Positions 18,493 through 27,201 of a DNA stretch of 64,000 bases are shown one piece after another. The position numbers and the translations under genes were made by a program. The DNA is taken from the NCBI GenBank assembly GCA_035650475.1, contig DASRHP010000012.1, positions 918,059 through 982,058 of the forward strand. Reading direction: 5' to 3'. The notes beneath the pieces are model-generated. The model made no database searches. It had not been told where the DNA came from and worked only from the letters and a program-made list of their open reading frames with translations. Source of the stretch: Candidatus Binataceae bacterium (GTDB taxonomy: Bacteria; Desulfobacterota; Binatia; Binatales; Binataceae). Within the stretch, counting starts at the first letter, position 1. Every line of letters begins with the position of its first letter.

Positions 18493-18530
18493 CATGCTGA
18501 GCGAAGCTAAGAATCTCCGCGAAGCGATTC
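18493..18530 (+). repeat. Degenerate interspersed repeat, copy B
   Basis: This 38-base unit is 31/38 identical to copy A at 14478-14515. It sits in the 244-base spacer between the hisS start and the thiolase terminator. The adjacent 18441-18480 segment also has the look of dispersed intergenic repeat sequence. Confidence 0.6.
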
Positions 18531-18569
18531 GCTATCCCCAACAGAAATCTATCCGCGCAGGCGGGCAAG

Positions 18570-18595
18570 AAAAAGGGCCGCCAAGCAAGCGGCCC
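18570..18595 (-). terminator. Rho-independent terminator after the thiolase gene
   Basis: On the minus strand a seven-pair GC stem (GGGCCGC with GCGGCCC, seven-base loop) is followed by five T. It lies 35 bases past the thiolase stop and correctly ends that transcript. Confidence 0.85.
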
Positions 18596-18630
18596 CTTCG
18601 GCCTCGTTGCAACAGGCCAGCCCCGCAAGC

Positions 18631-19794
18631 CTAGACGGTCAGGATGTGGATGGTGCAGGCCGAGCCAAGCCCGATGACGTGCGCCTGGCCCACCTTGGCA
18701 TTGGGCACCTGACGATCCTTGGCCCGCGGGTCCCCGGTGAGATGCCAGACGATTTCACAGATGTTGGCGACGCCCGTGGCGCCCAGCGGATGGCCCTTGC
18801 TGAGCAGGCCGCCCGAGACGTTGACTGGCGCATAGCCGCCGAGGTCGGGATGCTTGCCACCGCCGCTATCGATGAATTTGCCGGCCTCGCCGTCGCCGCA
18901 CAGGCCGAGGTTCTCGTAGTGCACGAGCTCGGCGGTGGCAAAGCAGTCGTGCAGCTCGGTGAGATTCACGTCCTTGGGGCCCAAGCCCGCCATCTCGTAC
19001 GCCTTCTTGGAGGCGCGCCGGGTCAACGTGCTCACATCGGGCAGCGCTAGGTCGCGGTCGGTCCACGGATCCGAGGTCAGCACCGAGGCGGCAACCCGCG
19101 CGCGCTTGCGTCCGGCGGCGAGCTGCTTGAGCTTGCTCTCGGAGACCAGAATCGCCGCCGCCGCACCGTCGCCGGTCGGGCAGCACATGTAGAGCGTGTT
19201 GGGGTACGAGATCATGCGCGAGTTGAGAACGTCCTCGAGAGTGACCTCATTGCGGTACTGCGAGAAGGGGTTGCGGGTCGCATGCTTGTGCGACTTCACC
19301 GAGATCTTGGCGAAGTGCTCGATGGTGGTACCGTACTTGCGCATGTGCTCGACGCCGGCCTGGCCGAACACCGCCGGCATCAAGCCCGAGCCGAGCCGCC
19401 CCTCGGTCGCGTAGGCAGGGTCGCTGCCGCCGCCTCCGCCGCCGAGCAGGCCCTGCTTGCCCATCTGCTCCACCCCGACCGCCAGCGTGACGTCATACAT
19501 CCCCGACGCGATCGCCAAGTACGCTTCGCGGAAGGCGGTTGAGCCGGTGGCGCAGGCGTTGGAAACGTTGACTACAGGGATGCCGGTCTGACCAATCTGC
19601 TGGAGGATGCGCTGCCCGACCATCGCGTTGGCCTGGTAGAGGTTGCCGCAGGCGAAGAGCTCGACGTCCTTGATACTGATGCCGGCGTCCTTGAGCGCGA
19701 TTTCGGCCGCCTCGCCGCCCAGCTCGGGCACGCTCTTTTCCGGATAACGACCGAACTTGATCATCCCGGTTCCCAATACGTAAACGTTCTGCAT
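18631..19794 (-). CDS. Thiolase (SCP-x/acetyl-CoA acetyltransferase type)
   Basis: This 387-residue enzyme has the nucleophilic Cys in S-N-A-C-A-T-G-S, the glycine-rich G-H-P-L-G-A-T-G with its catalytic His, and a C-terminal S-A-C-T-I-H. It belongs to the SCP-2/non-specific thiolase branch rather than classical FadA, and such proteins act in the last steps of side-chain, branched or aromatic acyl-CoA breakdown. A strong AGGAGG site precedes the ATG. It follows a DUF35 gene by 72 bases; the two families often work as a complex. Confidence 0.92.
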   Translation of the reverse strand: MQNVYVLGTGMIKFGRYPEKSVPELGGEAAEIALKDAGISIKDVELFACGNLYQANAMVGQRILQQIGQTGIPVVNVSNACATGSTAFREAYLAIASGMYDVTLAVGVEQMGKQGLLGGGGGGSDPAYATEGRLGSGLMPAVFGQAGVEHMRKYGTTIEHFAKISVKSHKHATRNPFSQYRNEVTLEDVLNSRMISYPNTLYMCCPTGDGAAAAILVSESKLKQLAAGRKRARVAASVLTSDPWTDRDLALPDVSTLTRRASKKAYEMAGLGPKDVNLTELHDCFATAELVHYENLGLCGDGEAGKFIDSGGGKHPDLGGYAPVNVSGGLLSKGHPLGATGVANICEIVWHLTGDPRAKDRQVPNAKVGQAHVIGLGSACTIHILTV

Positions 19795-19866
19795 CTCGGA
19801 TCCTCCTGCCGGACCAGCCGGCGCTCAGGTTGCGCCTAGCGCGCGCGGCGCCCTGATGCTGCTCTC

Positions 19867-20310
19867 CTAATTCTTGCTCGGTTTGAACGCGAATGCGACG
19901 ACGTCGTTGCCCTGGCGATCCTTGGCCACCACGTTGGTGATCATCTCCACCGGCATGTCGAACATCTGCTTGGGGTTCTTCTGGGCCTCCTCGGCTTCAA
20001 CACCCACGATATTGGTGCGCACGCTGACGCCCTCGGGCAGATCGACGATCGCCGTGATGTAAGGCGTCTTGATTCCGGGGAACGACTGATGAACCACCGA
20101 GAAGACCCACACCTTGCCCTTGTCGCTCAGCTGGATCGGCTTGAGGGTGTCGGTGGCGCCGCACTTCGAGCACGCCACACGTTTGGTGTCGAGAAAAGTC
20201 GCGCCGCATGCTGAGCACTTGCATCCCATCAGGTGGGGCTTAGGTGCGAGCTTGAGGAAAGGAACGATCGGCTTGGGGCCGGTTTCGGCCGCTTGCGCCT
20301 GCTCAGCCAT
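19867..20310 (-). CDS. Zn-ribbon/OB-fold acyl-CoA-binding protein (DUF35)
   Basis: This 147-residue protein has an N-terminal rubredoxin-like zinc ribbon (C-K-C-S-A-C then C-S-K-C) and a DUF35 OB-fold. Proteins of this family bind acyl-CoA and pair with thiolases, for example in HMG-CoA synthesis or sterol side-chain retro-aldol reactions. Its place directly upstream of the thiolase on the same strand supports a thiolase-DUF35 complex. The ATG is preceded by GGGAGG. Confidence 0.9.
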   Translation of the reverse strand: MAEQAQAAETGPKPIVPFLKLAPKPHLMGCKCSACGATFLDTKRVACSKCGATDTLKPIQLSDKGKVWVFSVVHQSFPGIKTPYITAIVDLPEGVSVRTNIVGVEAEEAQKNPKQMFDMPVEMITNVVAKDRQGNDVVAFAFKPSKN

Positions 20311-20434
20311 GGACTGCCTCCCGAACTTCGAGTCTCGATGAAGACGCTAAAATGCGCCCGGCGAGCGCGCGTCATCCGTCGCCGGCCGGCCGCGATGCGG
20401 AGTCTCCCACAGGCCGTTCAAAGCGTCAACTGTT

Positions 20435-21412
20435 TCAAATCGAACGCCACAGCTCGGCCATTCGGCGCCGCTCGGCGGCGTCTGGCAGACGCCCATAGCC
20501 AGCCTTGAGATCATCGGCGAGATGGGCCGGCTCGGCGGTCGCGGGGATCACACAGGTCACCGCCGGATGGGAGACGATGAATTTCAGGAAGAACTGCGCC
20601 CAGCTCGAACATCCCAACTCGGCCGCCAACGGCGGCAGCGCGGCCTTGCGTGCGCGGCGGAAGAGGCCGCCGCCCTCGAACGGGCGATTGACGAGCACCG
20701 CGATCCCGCGCTCGGCGGCGAGCGGCAGCAGCCGCGCCTCAGCCTCGCGGGTCTCGATCGAATAGGGAAGCTGGACGAAGTCGATACGCTCGCGCTCCAT
20801 AACGTCGGCCAGCGCGCCGAAGGCTGACGGCGTGTAGTGGGTGATCCCGATGTACCTCACCTGCCCGGCGTCCTTCATCCGGCGCAGCGTCGCGAGCTGG
20901 GTCGGCCAATCGACCAGGTTATGCACTTGCATCAGGTCGATGACGCGCGTGCGGAGCAGCTCGGCCGAGCGGCGCATCTGCGCGATTCCCTCCTCGCGCC
21001 CCGAGGTCCACACCTTGGTCGCGAGGAAGATTCGCTCGCGCGCGTGCATTGCGGCGAGCAGCTCGCCGACCACCGCCTCGGCCCGCCCGTACATCGGCGA
21101 GCTGTCGATCACCTTGCCGCCGCCGTCGAGCAGCAGGCGGAGCACTTCAGTGAGAGCCTTGCGCGTGGTGGGGTCGAGCGCGACGTCGAAGGTCTGCCAC
21201 GTGCCCAGCCCGATTATTGGCAGCGCCTCGCCGCTGGTCGGGATCGGCCGCGTGAGCATCGCCCGGCCGGGATTATTCATCGTTGCAACCTCCGGATTCT
21301 GCGATACCGCTCCCAAAATGGAGGCGCGCAACACTCGCACGGCGGCGTCGAGCATCAGCGCGCCCGCCGCTGCGGCCGCGAGCCGCAGAAACTCCGCTCG
21401 CGTGAGCCTCAC
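20435..21412 (-). CDS. Aldo/keto reductase with Tat-like N-terminus
   Basis: This 325-residue protein has an AKR barrel: the start I-I-G-L-G-T-W, catalytic D-S-S-P-M-Y-G, the Lys in F-L-A-T-K-V, and the cofactor end near V-I-P-A-T. The first 35 residues resemble a Tat export signal (L-T-R-A-E-F-L-R-L-A-A-A) but the twin arginine is R-A, so export is doubtful. The start is a GTG at 21412; an internal ATG about 45 codons later would give a cytosolic form. It is divergent from the FAH-family gene. Confidence 0.85.
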   Translation of the reverse strand: MRLTRAEFLRLAAAAAGALMLDAAVRVLRASILGAVSQNPEVATMNNPGRAMLTRPIPTSGEALPIIGLGTWQTFDVALDPTTRKALTEVLRLLLDGGGKVIDSSPMYGRAEAVVGELLAAMHARERIFLATKVWTSGREEGIAQMRRSAELLRTRVIDLMQVHNLVDWPTQLATLRRMKDAGQVRYIGITHYTPSAFGALADVMERERIDFVQLPYSIETREAEARLLPLAAERGIAVLVNRPFEGGGLFRRARKAALPPLAAELGCSSWAQFFLKFIVSHPAVTCVIPATAEPAHLADDLKAGYGRLPDAAERRRMAELWRSI

Positions 21413-21413
21413 A

Positions 21414-21475
21414 CCCGGCTTCTACCACCTCGGCCCCGAGTTACCCCGGCTTCTACCACATCGGCCCCGAGTTAC
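21414..21475. repeat. Tandem repeat of two 31-bp units
   Basis: Two adjacent 31-base units differ at one position (core GGCTTCTACCAC, then TCGGCCCCGAG). They fill the spacer between the divergent aldo/keto reductase and FAH-family starts. They could hold regulator sites or be a recent slippage duplication. Confidence 0.85.
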
Positions 21476-21529
21476 CCCCTCCCCTCTGGGTTGCGCTAGA
21501 CTCGGGCGCGGAATCGGAGGAGCCGGGGC

Positions 21530-22468
21530 ATGAAGTTGCTGTCGTTCGAGGCTGGGGCGGAGGCGCACGTCGGGGTCGCGCTCGCCGACGGCATCTACGA
21601 CCTGACCTGCGCGCTCAACACGACGCATCCGGAGCTGCGATGCGCCGCTTCGCTGCTCGCAATTATCCAGGCCGGAATCGACATCGACACCGTGGCGGCC
21701 GAAAGCGTCGAGCGGCTGCGCGGCGCCGGCAAGCTCGCCGATTACGCCGTGCGGCACCCGAAATGGCTGCCGCCGATCCTGCGCCCGCCCAAGATTCTGG
21801 CGCTGGCGCTCAACTACCGCGAGCATATCGAGGAGAGCAAGCTCAGCTTCTTCGACGAGCCGATCATCTTCGCCAAGTACAGCAGCAACCTCGTCGGGCA
21901 CGAGGGCGAGATCGAGCTGCCGCCGTTCCCGCAGATGGTTGACGAGGAGCACGAGCTGGCACTGGTCGTCGGGCGCGACTGCCGGCACATCCGGCCCTCC
22001 GCGGCGCGCGATTACATCTTCGGCTATACCATCTGCAACGACGTCTCGGCGCGCGACCGCCAGCGCGAGCGGCTGAAGATGGGCCAGCCGTACAGCTACG
22101 CGAAGAACTTCGCGAGTTTCTGTCCGATGGGTCCGTGGGTCGTGACGGCCCGCGAGCTGCCCGACGCGCGCAACCTCAGGATGGAAGTGCGAGTCAACGG
22201 CCGGGTCCGGCGCATAGGCAACACCTCCGCGATGATCTTCGATCCCTTCGAGGTGCTCGCCTATTGCTCGGACTACACCCTGATGGAGGCGGGCGACGTG
22301 ATCTCGCTCGGCACCTACGCCGGCAACAAGCGGCTTGAGGCAGGCGACGTAGTTGAGATGGAGACCGAGGGGATTGGCGTGCTGCGCAACCGGGTGGCCG
22401 CCGCGCGGGCGCCGTGGCCCAACTTCGCGGCCGACAAGCCCACCGGACCGCTGGTCAGGCAAAAATAG
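21530..22468 (+). CDS. Fumarylacetoacetate hydrolase family protein
   Basis: This 312-residue enzyme has the FAH C-terminal domain: L-N-Y-R-E-H, metal ligands in D-E-E-H-E-L-A-L-V-V-G, the segment Y-T-I-C-N-D-V-S-A-R-D, and the end D-V-I-S-L-G-T. The family hydrolyses or decarboxylates 2-oxo acids in aromatic catabolism. The ATG follows GGAGGAG. A VOC-family gene starts 24 bases later, so the pair likely serves one aromatic-type degradation route; the substrate is unknown. Confidence 0.9.
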   Translation: MKLLSFEAGAEAHVGVALADGIYDLTCALNTTHPELRCAASLLAIIQAGIDIDTVAAESVERLRGAGKLADYAVRHPKWLPPILRPPKILALALNYREHIEESKLSFFDEPIIFAKYSSNLVGHEGEIELPPFPQMVDEEHELALVVGRDCRHIRPSAARDYIFGYTICNDVSARDRQRERLKMGQPYSYAKNFASFCPMGPWVVTARELPDARNLRMEVRVNGRVRRIGNTSAMIFDPFEVLAYCSDYTLMEAGDVISLGTYAGNKRLEAGDVVEMETEGIGVLRNRVAAARAPWPNFAADKPTGPLVRQK

Positions 22469-22492
22469 GGACGGACCTGAGGAGGGCACGCA

Positions 22493-23038
22493 ATGGCTAC
22501 CCCGTCGATCGCCAGGCTCGGACACGTCGGTCTCCACGTGCAGGACCTCGAAAAACAGAAGTCCTTCTATCGCGATATCCTCGGCCTGACCGTCAGCGAC
22601 GAAGACCCGGAACTGGGAATGGTGTTCATGAGCTCGCGCCCCGACGAAGAGCATCACGAACTCCTGCTTTGCCGCGGGCGCAATGTCGGCAGCGACGCGC
22701 GTGTGGTGCAACAGGTCTCGTTCCGCTGCAACTCGCTGGAGGACGTGCTCGGCTTTTATCGTCGCTTCAAGGAAAAGGGTGTCCAAATCGACGTCATTCT
22801 TTCCCACGGCAACGCGATCGGCGTTTATGGCCTCGATCCCGAGGGCAATCGGTTCGAGGTGTACTGGAACACCGGGCTCAAGGCCAAACAGCCCTATGGG
22901 CAGGTGCTCGACTTGGAGAAGCCGGCGGTCGAACTGATGAAGGAAGTTGAGGAATCCGTCGCCAGGTACGGCAAGACCGGTTACATTGACCGCGCGCGCC
23001 TGGCCCGCCAGAATATCGCGCCCTCGTCCGAGAAATAG
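22493..23038 (+). CDS. VOC-superfamily (glyoxalase/extradiol dioxygenase-like) protein
   Basis: This 181-residue protein has two beta-alpha-beta-beta-beta modules. The likely metal ligands are the His in L-G-H-V-G-L-H-V, a second His near D-E-E-H-H-E-L and the Glu in R-F-E-V-Y-W. It resembles the catalytic half of ring-cleaving extradiol dioxygenases. Co-transcription with the FAH-type hydrolase (24-base gap, good GGAGG site) fits ring cleavage followed by hydrolysis. Confidence 0.87.
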   Translation: MATPSIARLGHVGLHVQDLEKQKSFYRDILGLTVSDEDPELGMVFMSSRPDEEHHELLLCRGRNVGSDARVVQQVSFRCNSLEDVLGFYRRFKEKGVQIDVILSHGNAIGVYGLDPEGNRFEVYWNTGLKAKQPYGQVLDLEKPAVELMKEVEESVARYGKTGYIDRARLARQNIAPSSEK

Positions 23039-23057
23039 AGCCCCACGCCTGCTCGCG

Positions 23058-25649
23058 TTACTCGCCGCGCGCGATGACTGCCGGCGGCGCCGGCGGCAGG
23101 TTTATCGCCCCACCGTTGTACGTGCGCACGCCAATCGAGTCTGGCGCAAACTCGATACTGACCGCGCCGTCCATATCCGTGCGCAAAACCAGCGCACCGG
23201 ATTCCCGGTAACGCTCGACCACCTCGGGCGCCGGAAAATGAAAGCGATTGCGGTAGCCAAGCGAGACGACGGTCACGCGCGGGTGCACCGCCTCGACGAA
23301 GGGCGCACTCGACGAGGTGCGGCTGCCGTGATGCGGCGCCTTGAGCACCGTCGAGGCGAGCTCGGACTCGGGCACGTGGGCAAGCAGGGTCCGTTCGCCT
23401 TCCGCTTCGAGATCGCCGGTAAACATCACACTGCGCCCGCGCTGCGCAATCCGCAGCACCATCGAGAGATTGTTGCTGCTGGCGACCTCGCCGGGTTGCG
23501 GATTTAGACAGCGTACGGTTGCACCGGCGATTCGCACGGGCGGCATCGCAGAGTTGACGATACGCACCGGGATATCTTCGGCTGCGATCTGAGCCATCAA
23601 GGCGCGGTAGGCGGCGTCGGTACTGATGGCGCCGCTGGTCCAGAACTCGGCGGGCGAGAAATTGCGCGCGACGAATGCCATCCCGCCGAAATGGTCGAGG
23701 TCGGGATGGCTCACCACCAGGTAGTCGACGTGCATGATCTTCTTCGTCCACAGGTAGCGCGCCACCACGCGCTCGCCGAAATCGAAACCATCGGGCCACG
23801 CGCCGCCCGCGTCGATCAGCATCACGCGCCCGCCGCCGAAGCGCACCACCGCCGCGTCCCCCTCGCCCACCGAAAGGAAGGTCACCCGCAGGCCCTGATC
23901 GAACCATCGCGCGCCGCTCCACCACCCCGCGTCTGCCGCCGTCGCTACAGCGAGGAGCGCGAGCGCCGCGATACGCCAGCGTGCAGGGGGGCACAAGCGC
24001 ACGGCGGAGCCGACCGCAGCCGGCCTGGGTTGCCCGGCGGGCGCGGCGGCGCCTTCGGGCCAGACGAACGGCCGGCTCAGCCATAGCAGGAGCCATCCGT
24101 AGGCAATCGCAATTTCGAGCAGTGTTGGCGTGAACGTCCTGAAATAGGCCGCCGGCCATTCGACAAACCATCCGGCAAGCGCCGTCCCCAGCCAAAGCGC
24201 CCATCCCGCCATGCGCAGCACCGGCACGCCCAGGGTTGGCGCGACGAGCCCGACCAGGCATCCCGCCAGGCCGCATACCACGCCGCCCAGCGCCATCACC
24301 GGCACCACGACCGCGTTGGCGACCACGCCTACGGCCGAGAACTGGTTGAAGTGATAGGCGGTGAGCGGCGCGACACCCAGCAACGCCCAGAATGAAACCG
24401 CGACATATCCCCCGACCACGGCCGCCATACGCATCGCGCGGGAGGGGGGGCCGGCGATCACGTCGCGCCGCTCGAGACGCAGCCGCCACCAGGCCGTGAA
24501 GCGCCGCATCCCGAGCACGATCGCTATCACCGATACGAATGAGAGTTGGAAGCCGATATCGCCGCTCGAGCCGGGCATCGCAAGGCAAATCACGATCGCG
24601 GCCAGCGCCAGGCTCGCCATCACCTCGCGCGCGCGGTCCGTGACCACCGCCAGCGTATACGCCAGCACCATCACCAGCGCGCGCGTGGTCGAGACGTGAT
24701 GCCCGGCGATGGCGGCATATGCCATTACCGCCAACGCGGCGCACGCGGCGGCGAGCTTGTTCGCGTAGCCAAGCGCACACAGCGAAGAGACGAGCGACAT
24801 CACTAACCGCACAGTGGCGAAAGCGGCCGCGGCGACGCAACCAAAGTGGAGCCCGGAGATCACCAGCATGTGGGCAAGGCCGGTGCGCGCGAAGCGCTCG
24901 CGCAGCCCGCGCGTGATTCCGCCGCGGTCGCCGATCACCAGTGCGCGCAGTTCCGCGCGCTCATCGCCGACGAGACCGGCGTCGATCAGCGCACCGATCC
25001 GCGTGCGTACTGCCGCGATTTGCGCCTGCGGAAAGCGGCTGCGATGGCCGATAACGGCAAGCGCCGTATCGCTGCGCGGGTTGAGCACGAGGCGCGCGGC
25101 GATTGCGTTGCGCGCGAGGTAGGCGGCGTAGTCGAATTCGCCGGGGTCGCCGAAGGCGCGCGCGAAACGCAGCGCGCCACGCAACTCCACCTCGTCGCCG
25201 ACCCGCACGTCGGCGCTGCCGCCGATTACGGTTACGCGGATCGTGCCGCGGACCCGACGCATCGTGGCCGCGTCGAGGCCCGCGCGCTCGACATCGACGT
25301 ACACGTACTCGCGATCCGCAAAGCGCTCCGGCGCGCGGTCGATCCATCCCTCAACCGTGACGGTCGCACCGTCAGCGAAACTGGCCAGGCTTGAGCGGCT
25401 GCGCGGCGGCGCGATGGTCTTGCGCGCCGTCGATGCCGCCGCGGCAGCTATCGCGATCAGGGCGAGCGCCATCGCGACCGCGGCTGTGCGCCGGATATAG
25501 AGGAGAAGGGCACCGAACGCCGCCACGGCGGCCGCCCACGGCGGAGGGGCGAACGTGCAGAGGCCAAGCGCGTCGCCCGCGACGATCGCTCCGGCGACCA
25601 GATAGATCGGCGCGATCTCGAGTAGCGCCGCCGATAAAAAAGATGTCAC
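23058..25649 (-). CDS. comEC: ComEC/Rec2 DNA uptake channel
   Basis: This 863-residue inner-membrane protein has the N-terminal DUF4131 region, about ten membrane helices with the competence-domain motif H-M-L-V-I-S-G-L-H-F, and a C-terminal metallo-beta-lactamase domain (F-L-S-V-G-E-G-D-A, S-H-P-D-L-D-H-F-G-G, A-P-H-H-G-S). It moves single-stranded DNA into the cytoplasm in natural transformation. The metal-binding motif is intact, so nuclease activity is plausible. No other competence gene is in the window. The start is GTG, and the gene is divergent from the M48 protease. Confidence 0.93.
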   Translation of the reverse strand: MTSFLSAALLEIAPIYLVAGAIVAGDALGLCTFAPPPWAAAVAAFGALLLYIRRTAAVAMALALIAIAAAAASTARKTIAPPRSRSSLASFADGATVTVEGWIDRAPERFADREYVYVDVERAGLDAATMRRVRGTIRVTVIGGSADVRVGDEVELRGALRFARAFGDPGEFDYAAYLARNAIAARLVLNPRSDTALAVIGHRSRFPQAQIAAVRTRIGALIDAGLVGDERAELRALVIGDRGGITRGLRERFARTGLAHMLVISGLHFGCVAAAAFATVRLVMSLVSSLCALGYANKLAAACAALAVMAYAAIAGHHVSTTRALVMVLAYTLAVVTDRAREVMASLALAAIVICLAMPGSSGDIGFQLSFVSVIAIVLGMRRFTAWWRLRLERRDVIAGPPSRAMRMAAVVGGYVAVSFWALLGVAPLTAYHFNQFSAVGVVANAVVVPVMALGGVVCGLAGCLVGLVAPTLGVPVLRMAGWALWLGTALAGWFVEWPAAYFRTFTPTLLEIAIAYGWLLLWLSRPFVWPEGAAAPAGQPRPAAVGSAVRLCPPARWRIAALALLAVATAADAGWWSGARWFDQGLRVTFLSVGEGDAAVVRFGGGRVMLIDAGGAWPDGFDFGERVVARYLWTKKIMHVDYLVVSHPDLDHFGGMAFVARNFSPAEFWTSGAISTDAAYRALMAQIAAEDIPVRIVNSAMPPVRIAGATVRCLNPQPGEVASSNNLSMVLRIAQRGRSVMFTGDLEAEGERTLLAHVPESELASTVLKAPHHGSRTSSSAPFVEAVHPRVTVVSLGYRNRFHFPAPEVVERYRESGALVLRTDMDGAVSIEFAPDSIGVRTYNGGAINLPPAPPAVIARGE

Positions 25650-25675
25650 GTCCTATTGTGAGGCGGATAATGTAA

Positions 25676-27187
25676 ATGATGCGCACGGCAGAATTGCGGT
25701 TTGCACGACCCGAAAAGATCAGCCGGCTAGTTTTAACCGCTATGCTCGCGGCAGCGGCGCTCACGCTCGCGCCCGCCGGTTGCGCGGTCAATCCAGCCAC
25801 CGGCCGAACCGCCCTGACCGGCTTCACCACCGCGGCGGACGAGGCACGCATCGGGCGCGAACAGCATCCGCAGATCCTGCAGGCCTTCGGCGGCGCCTAC
25901 GAGGGCTCCGGACTCGACGCCTACGTCAATCGGATCGGCCAGGCGCTGGCGCGCCAGACCGAACGCACCGACGTGACCTACACATTCACCATCCTCAACT
26001 CACCGATCGTCAACGCGATCGCCACCCCCGGCGGCTACGTTTACATCACCCGCGGACTGCTCGCGCTCGCCGACAACGAGGGCGAGGTCGCCAGCGTGCT
26101 CGGTCACGAGCTCGGCCACATCACCGCGCTCCATCACGCGCAGCAGCAGAGCCGCCAGACGCTGGCCTCGCTCGGGATCGCCGCGCTCGCGATCGCGACC
26201 GGCGCCCCCGCCGCGCTTATCCAGGGGACGCAGCTCGCCGCGCTGGCCTATCTGCGCAGCTTCTCGCGCGAGCAGGAGTACGAAGCCGACCAGCTCGGCG
26301 CCCGCTACATGGCGCGCGCCGGCTATGACCCGCGCGCCGCGGTTGCGTTCCTGCGCAAGCTCCAGGCCTACACCACGCTTCAGGAGACGATCCTCGGACA
26401 GCCGGGCCGCGCGGAACGCTTCGGCTTTCTCGCCACCCATCCGACCACCGCGGATCGGATCGAGAGCGCCATCGCAGCCGCCAGGGTAACGGTCGTTGCG
26501 AATCCGACGGTGGGACGCGACAGCTATCTCGAAGCGATCGACGGGATGCTTTACGGCGAACCGGCCTCGCAGGGCTACATCCGCGGGCGCACGTTCAGCC
26601 ATCCGCTTTTGCGCATCAGCTTCGAGGTCCCGCCCGAGTACCAGCTGTTCAACACGCAGAACGCGGTCTTCGCGCCCGGCCCCGGCGAGGCGCTGATCGT
26701 CTTCGACGCCGCGCCGCAGCCCGAGCGGCTGCGTCAGATGACGATGGCGCAGTACGTTGGCGGCGCCGGCCGCACCACGCTTAACGGGGTCACCGCGATG
26801 CGCGTCAACGGGCTGGAGGCGGCCACCGGATGGGTCAACGTACAGACCAATCGCGGCCCGATGGAGCTCAGGCTGGCGGCGATCCGCACCGAACCCGCGC
26901 GCGTCTATCGCTTCCGCTTCCTGACCCCGCTCACGCTGCTGGCGCAGCTTGGTCCAGGCAACATGCGCACGATCCAGAGCTTCCGCACGCTGAGCCCGGC
27001 CGAGGCGGCGGCGCTCAAACCGCTGCGGGTGCGTGTGGTCATGGTCAACAAGGGCGACACCGTGGCGGCGATGGCGAAGCGGATGGCGTTCGAGACCTAT
27101 CGCGCCGAGCGCTTTCGCGTGCTCAACGGTCTCGCTCCGGGCGCGGAGCTGACTCCCGGCCAGCGGGTCAAGATAATCACCGAATAG
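25676..27187 (+). CDS. M48-family metalloprotease lipoprotein with LysM-like C-terminus
   Basis: This 503-residue protein has a lipoprotein signal (A-P-A-G-C, Cys36), then a peptidase M48 domain with H-E-L-G-H at residues 144-148 and a downstream E-x-E-A-D that supplies the third zinc ligand. The last 55 residues (V-N-K-G-D-T-V, then L-x-P-G-Q-R-V-K-I) look like a LysM peptidoglycan-binding module. It resembles BepA/LoiP-type periplasmic quality-control proteases that act on outer-membrane barrel proteins. Two ATG codons stand in tandem at the start. Confidence 0.9.
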   Translation: MMRTAELRFARPEKISRLVLTAMLAAAALTLAPAGCAVNPATGRTALTGFTTAADEARIGREQHPQILQAFGGAYEGSGLDAYVNRIGQALARQTERTDVTYTFTILNSPIVNAIATPGGYVYITRGLLALADNEGEVASVLGHELGHITALHHAQQQSRQTLASLGIAALAIATGAPAALIQGTQLAALAYLRSFSREQEYEADQLGARYMARAGYDPRAAVAFLRKLQAYTTLQETILGQPGRAERFGFLATHPTTADRIESAIAAARVTVVANPTVGRDSYLEAIDGMLYGEPASQGYIRGRTFSHPLLRISFEVPPEYQLFNTQNAVFAPGPGEALIVFDAAPQPERLRQMTMAQYVGGAGRTTLNGVTAMRVNGLEAATGWVNVQTNRGPMELRLAAIRTEPARVYRFRFLTPLTLLAQLGPGNMRTIQSFRTLSPAEAAALKPLRVRVVMVNKGDTVAAMAKRMAFETYRAERFRVLNGLAPGAELTPGQRVKIITE

Positions 27188-27201
27188 GCGCGCGCGGCGC
27201 G

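Noticed and set aside
22981-24840. Minus-strand open frame of 619 codons in the comEC region
   Set aside because: It is a shifted frame of comEC, Arg-rich and without motifs.
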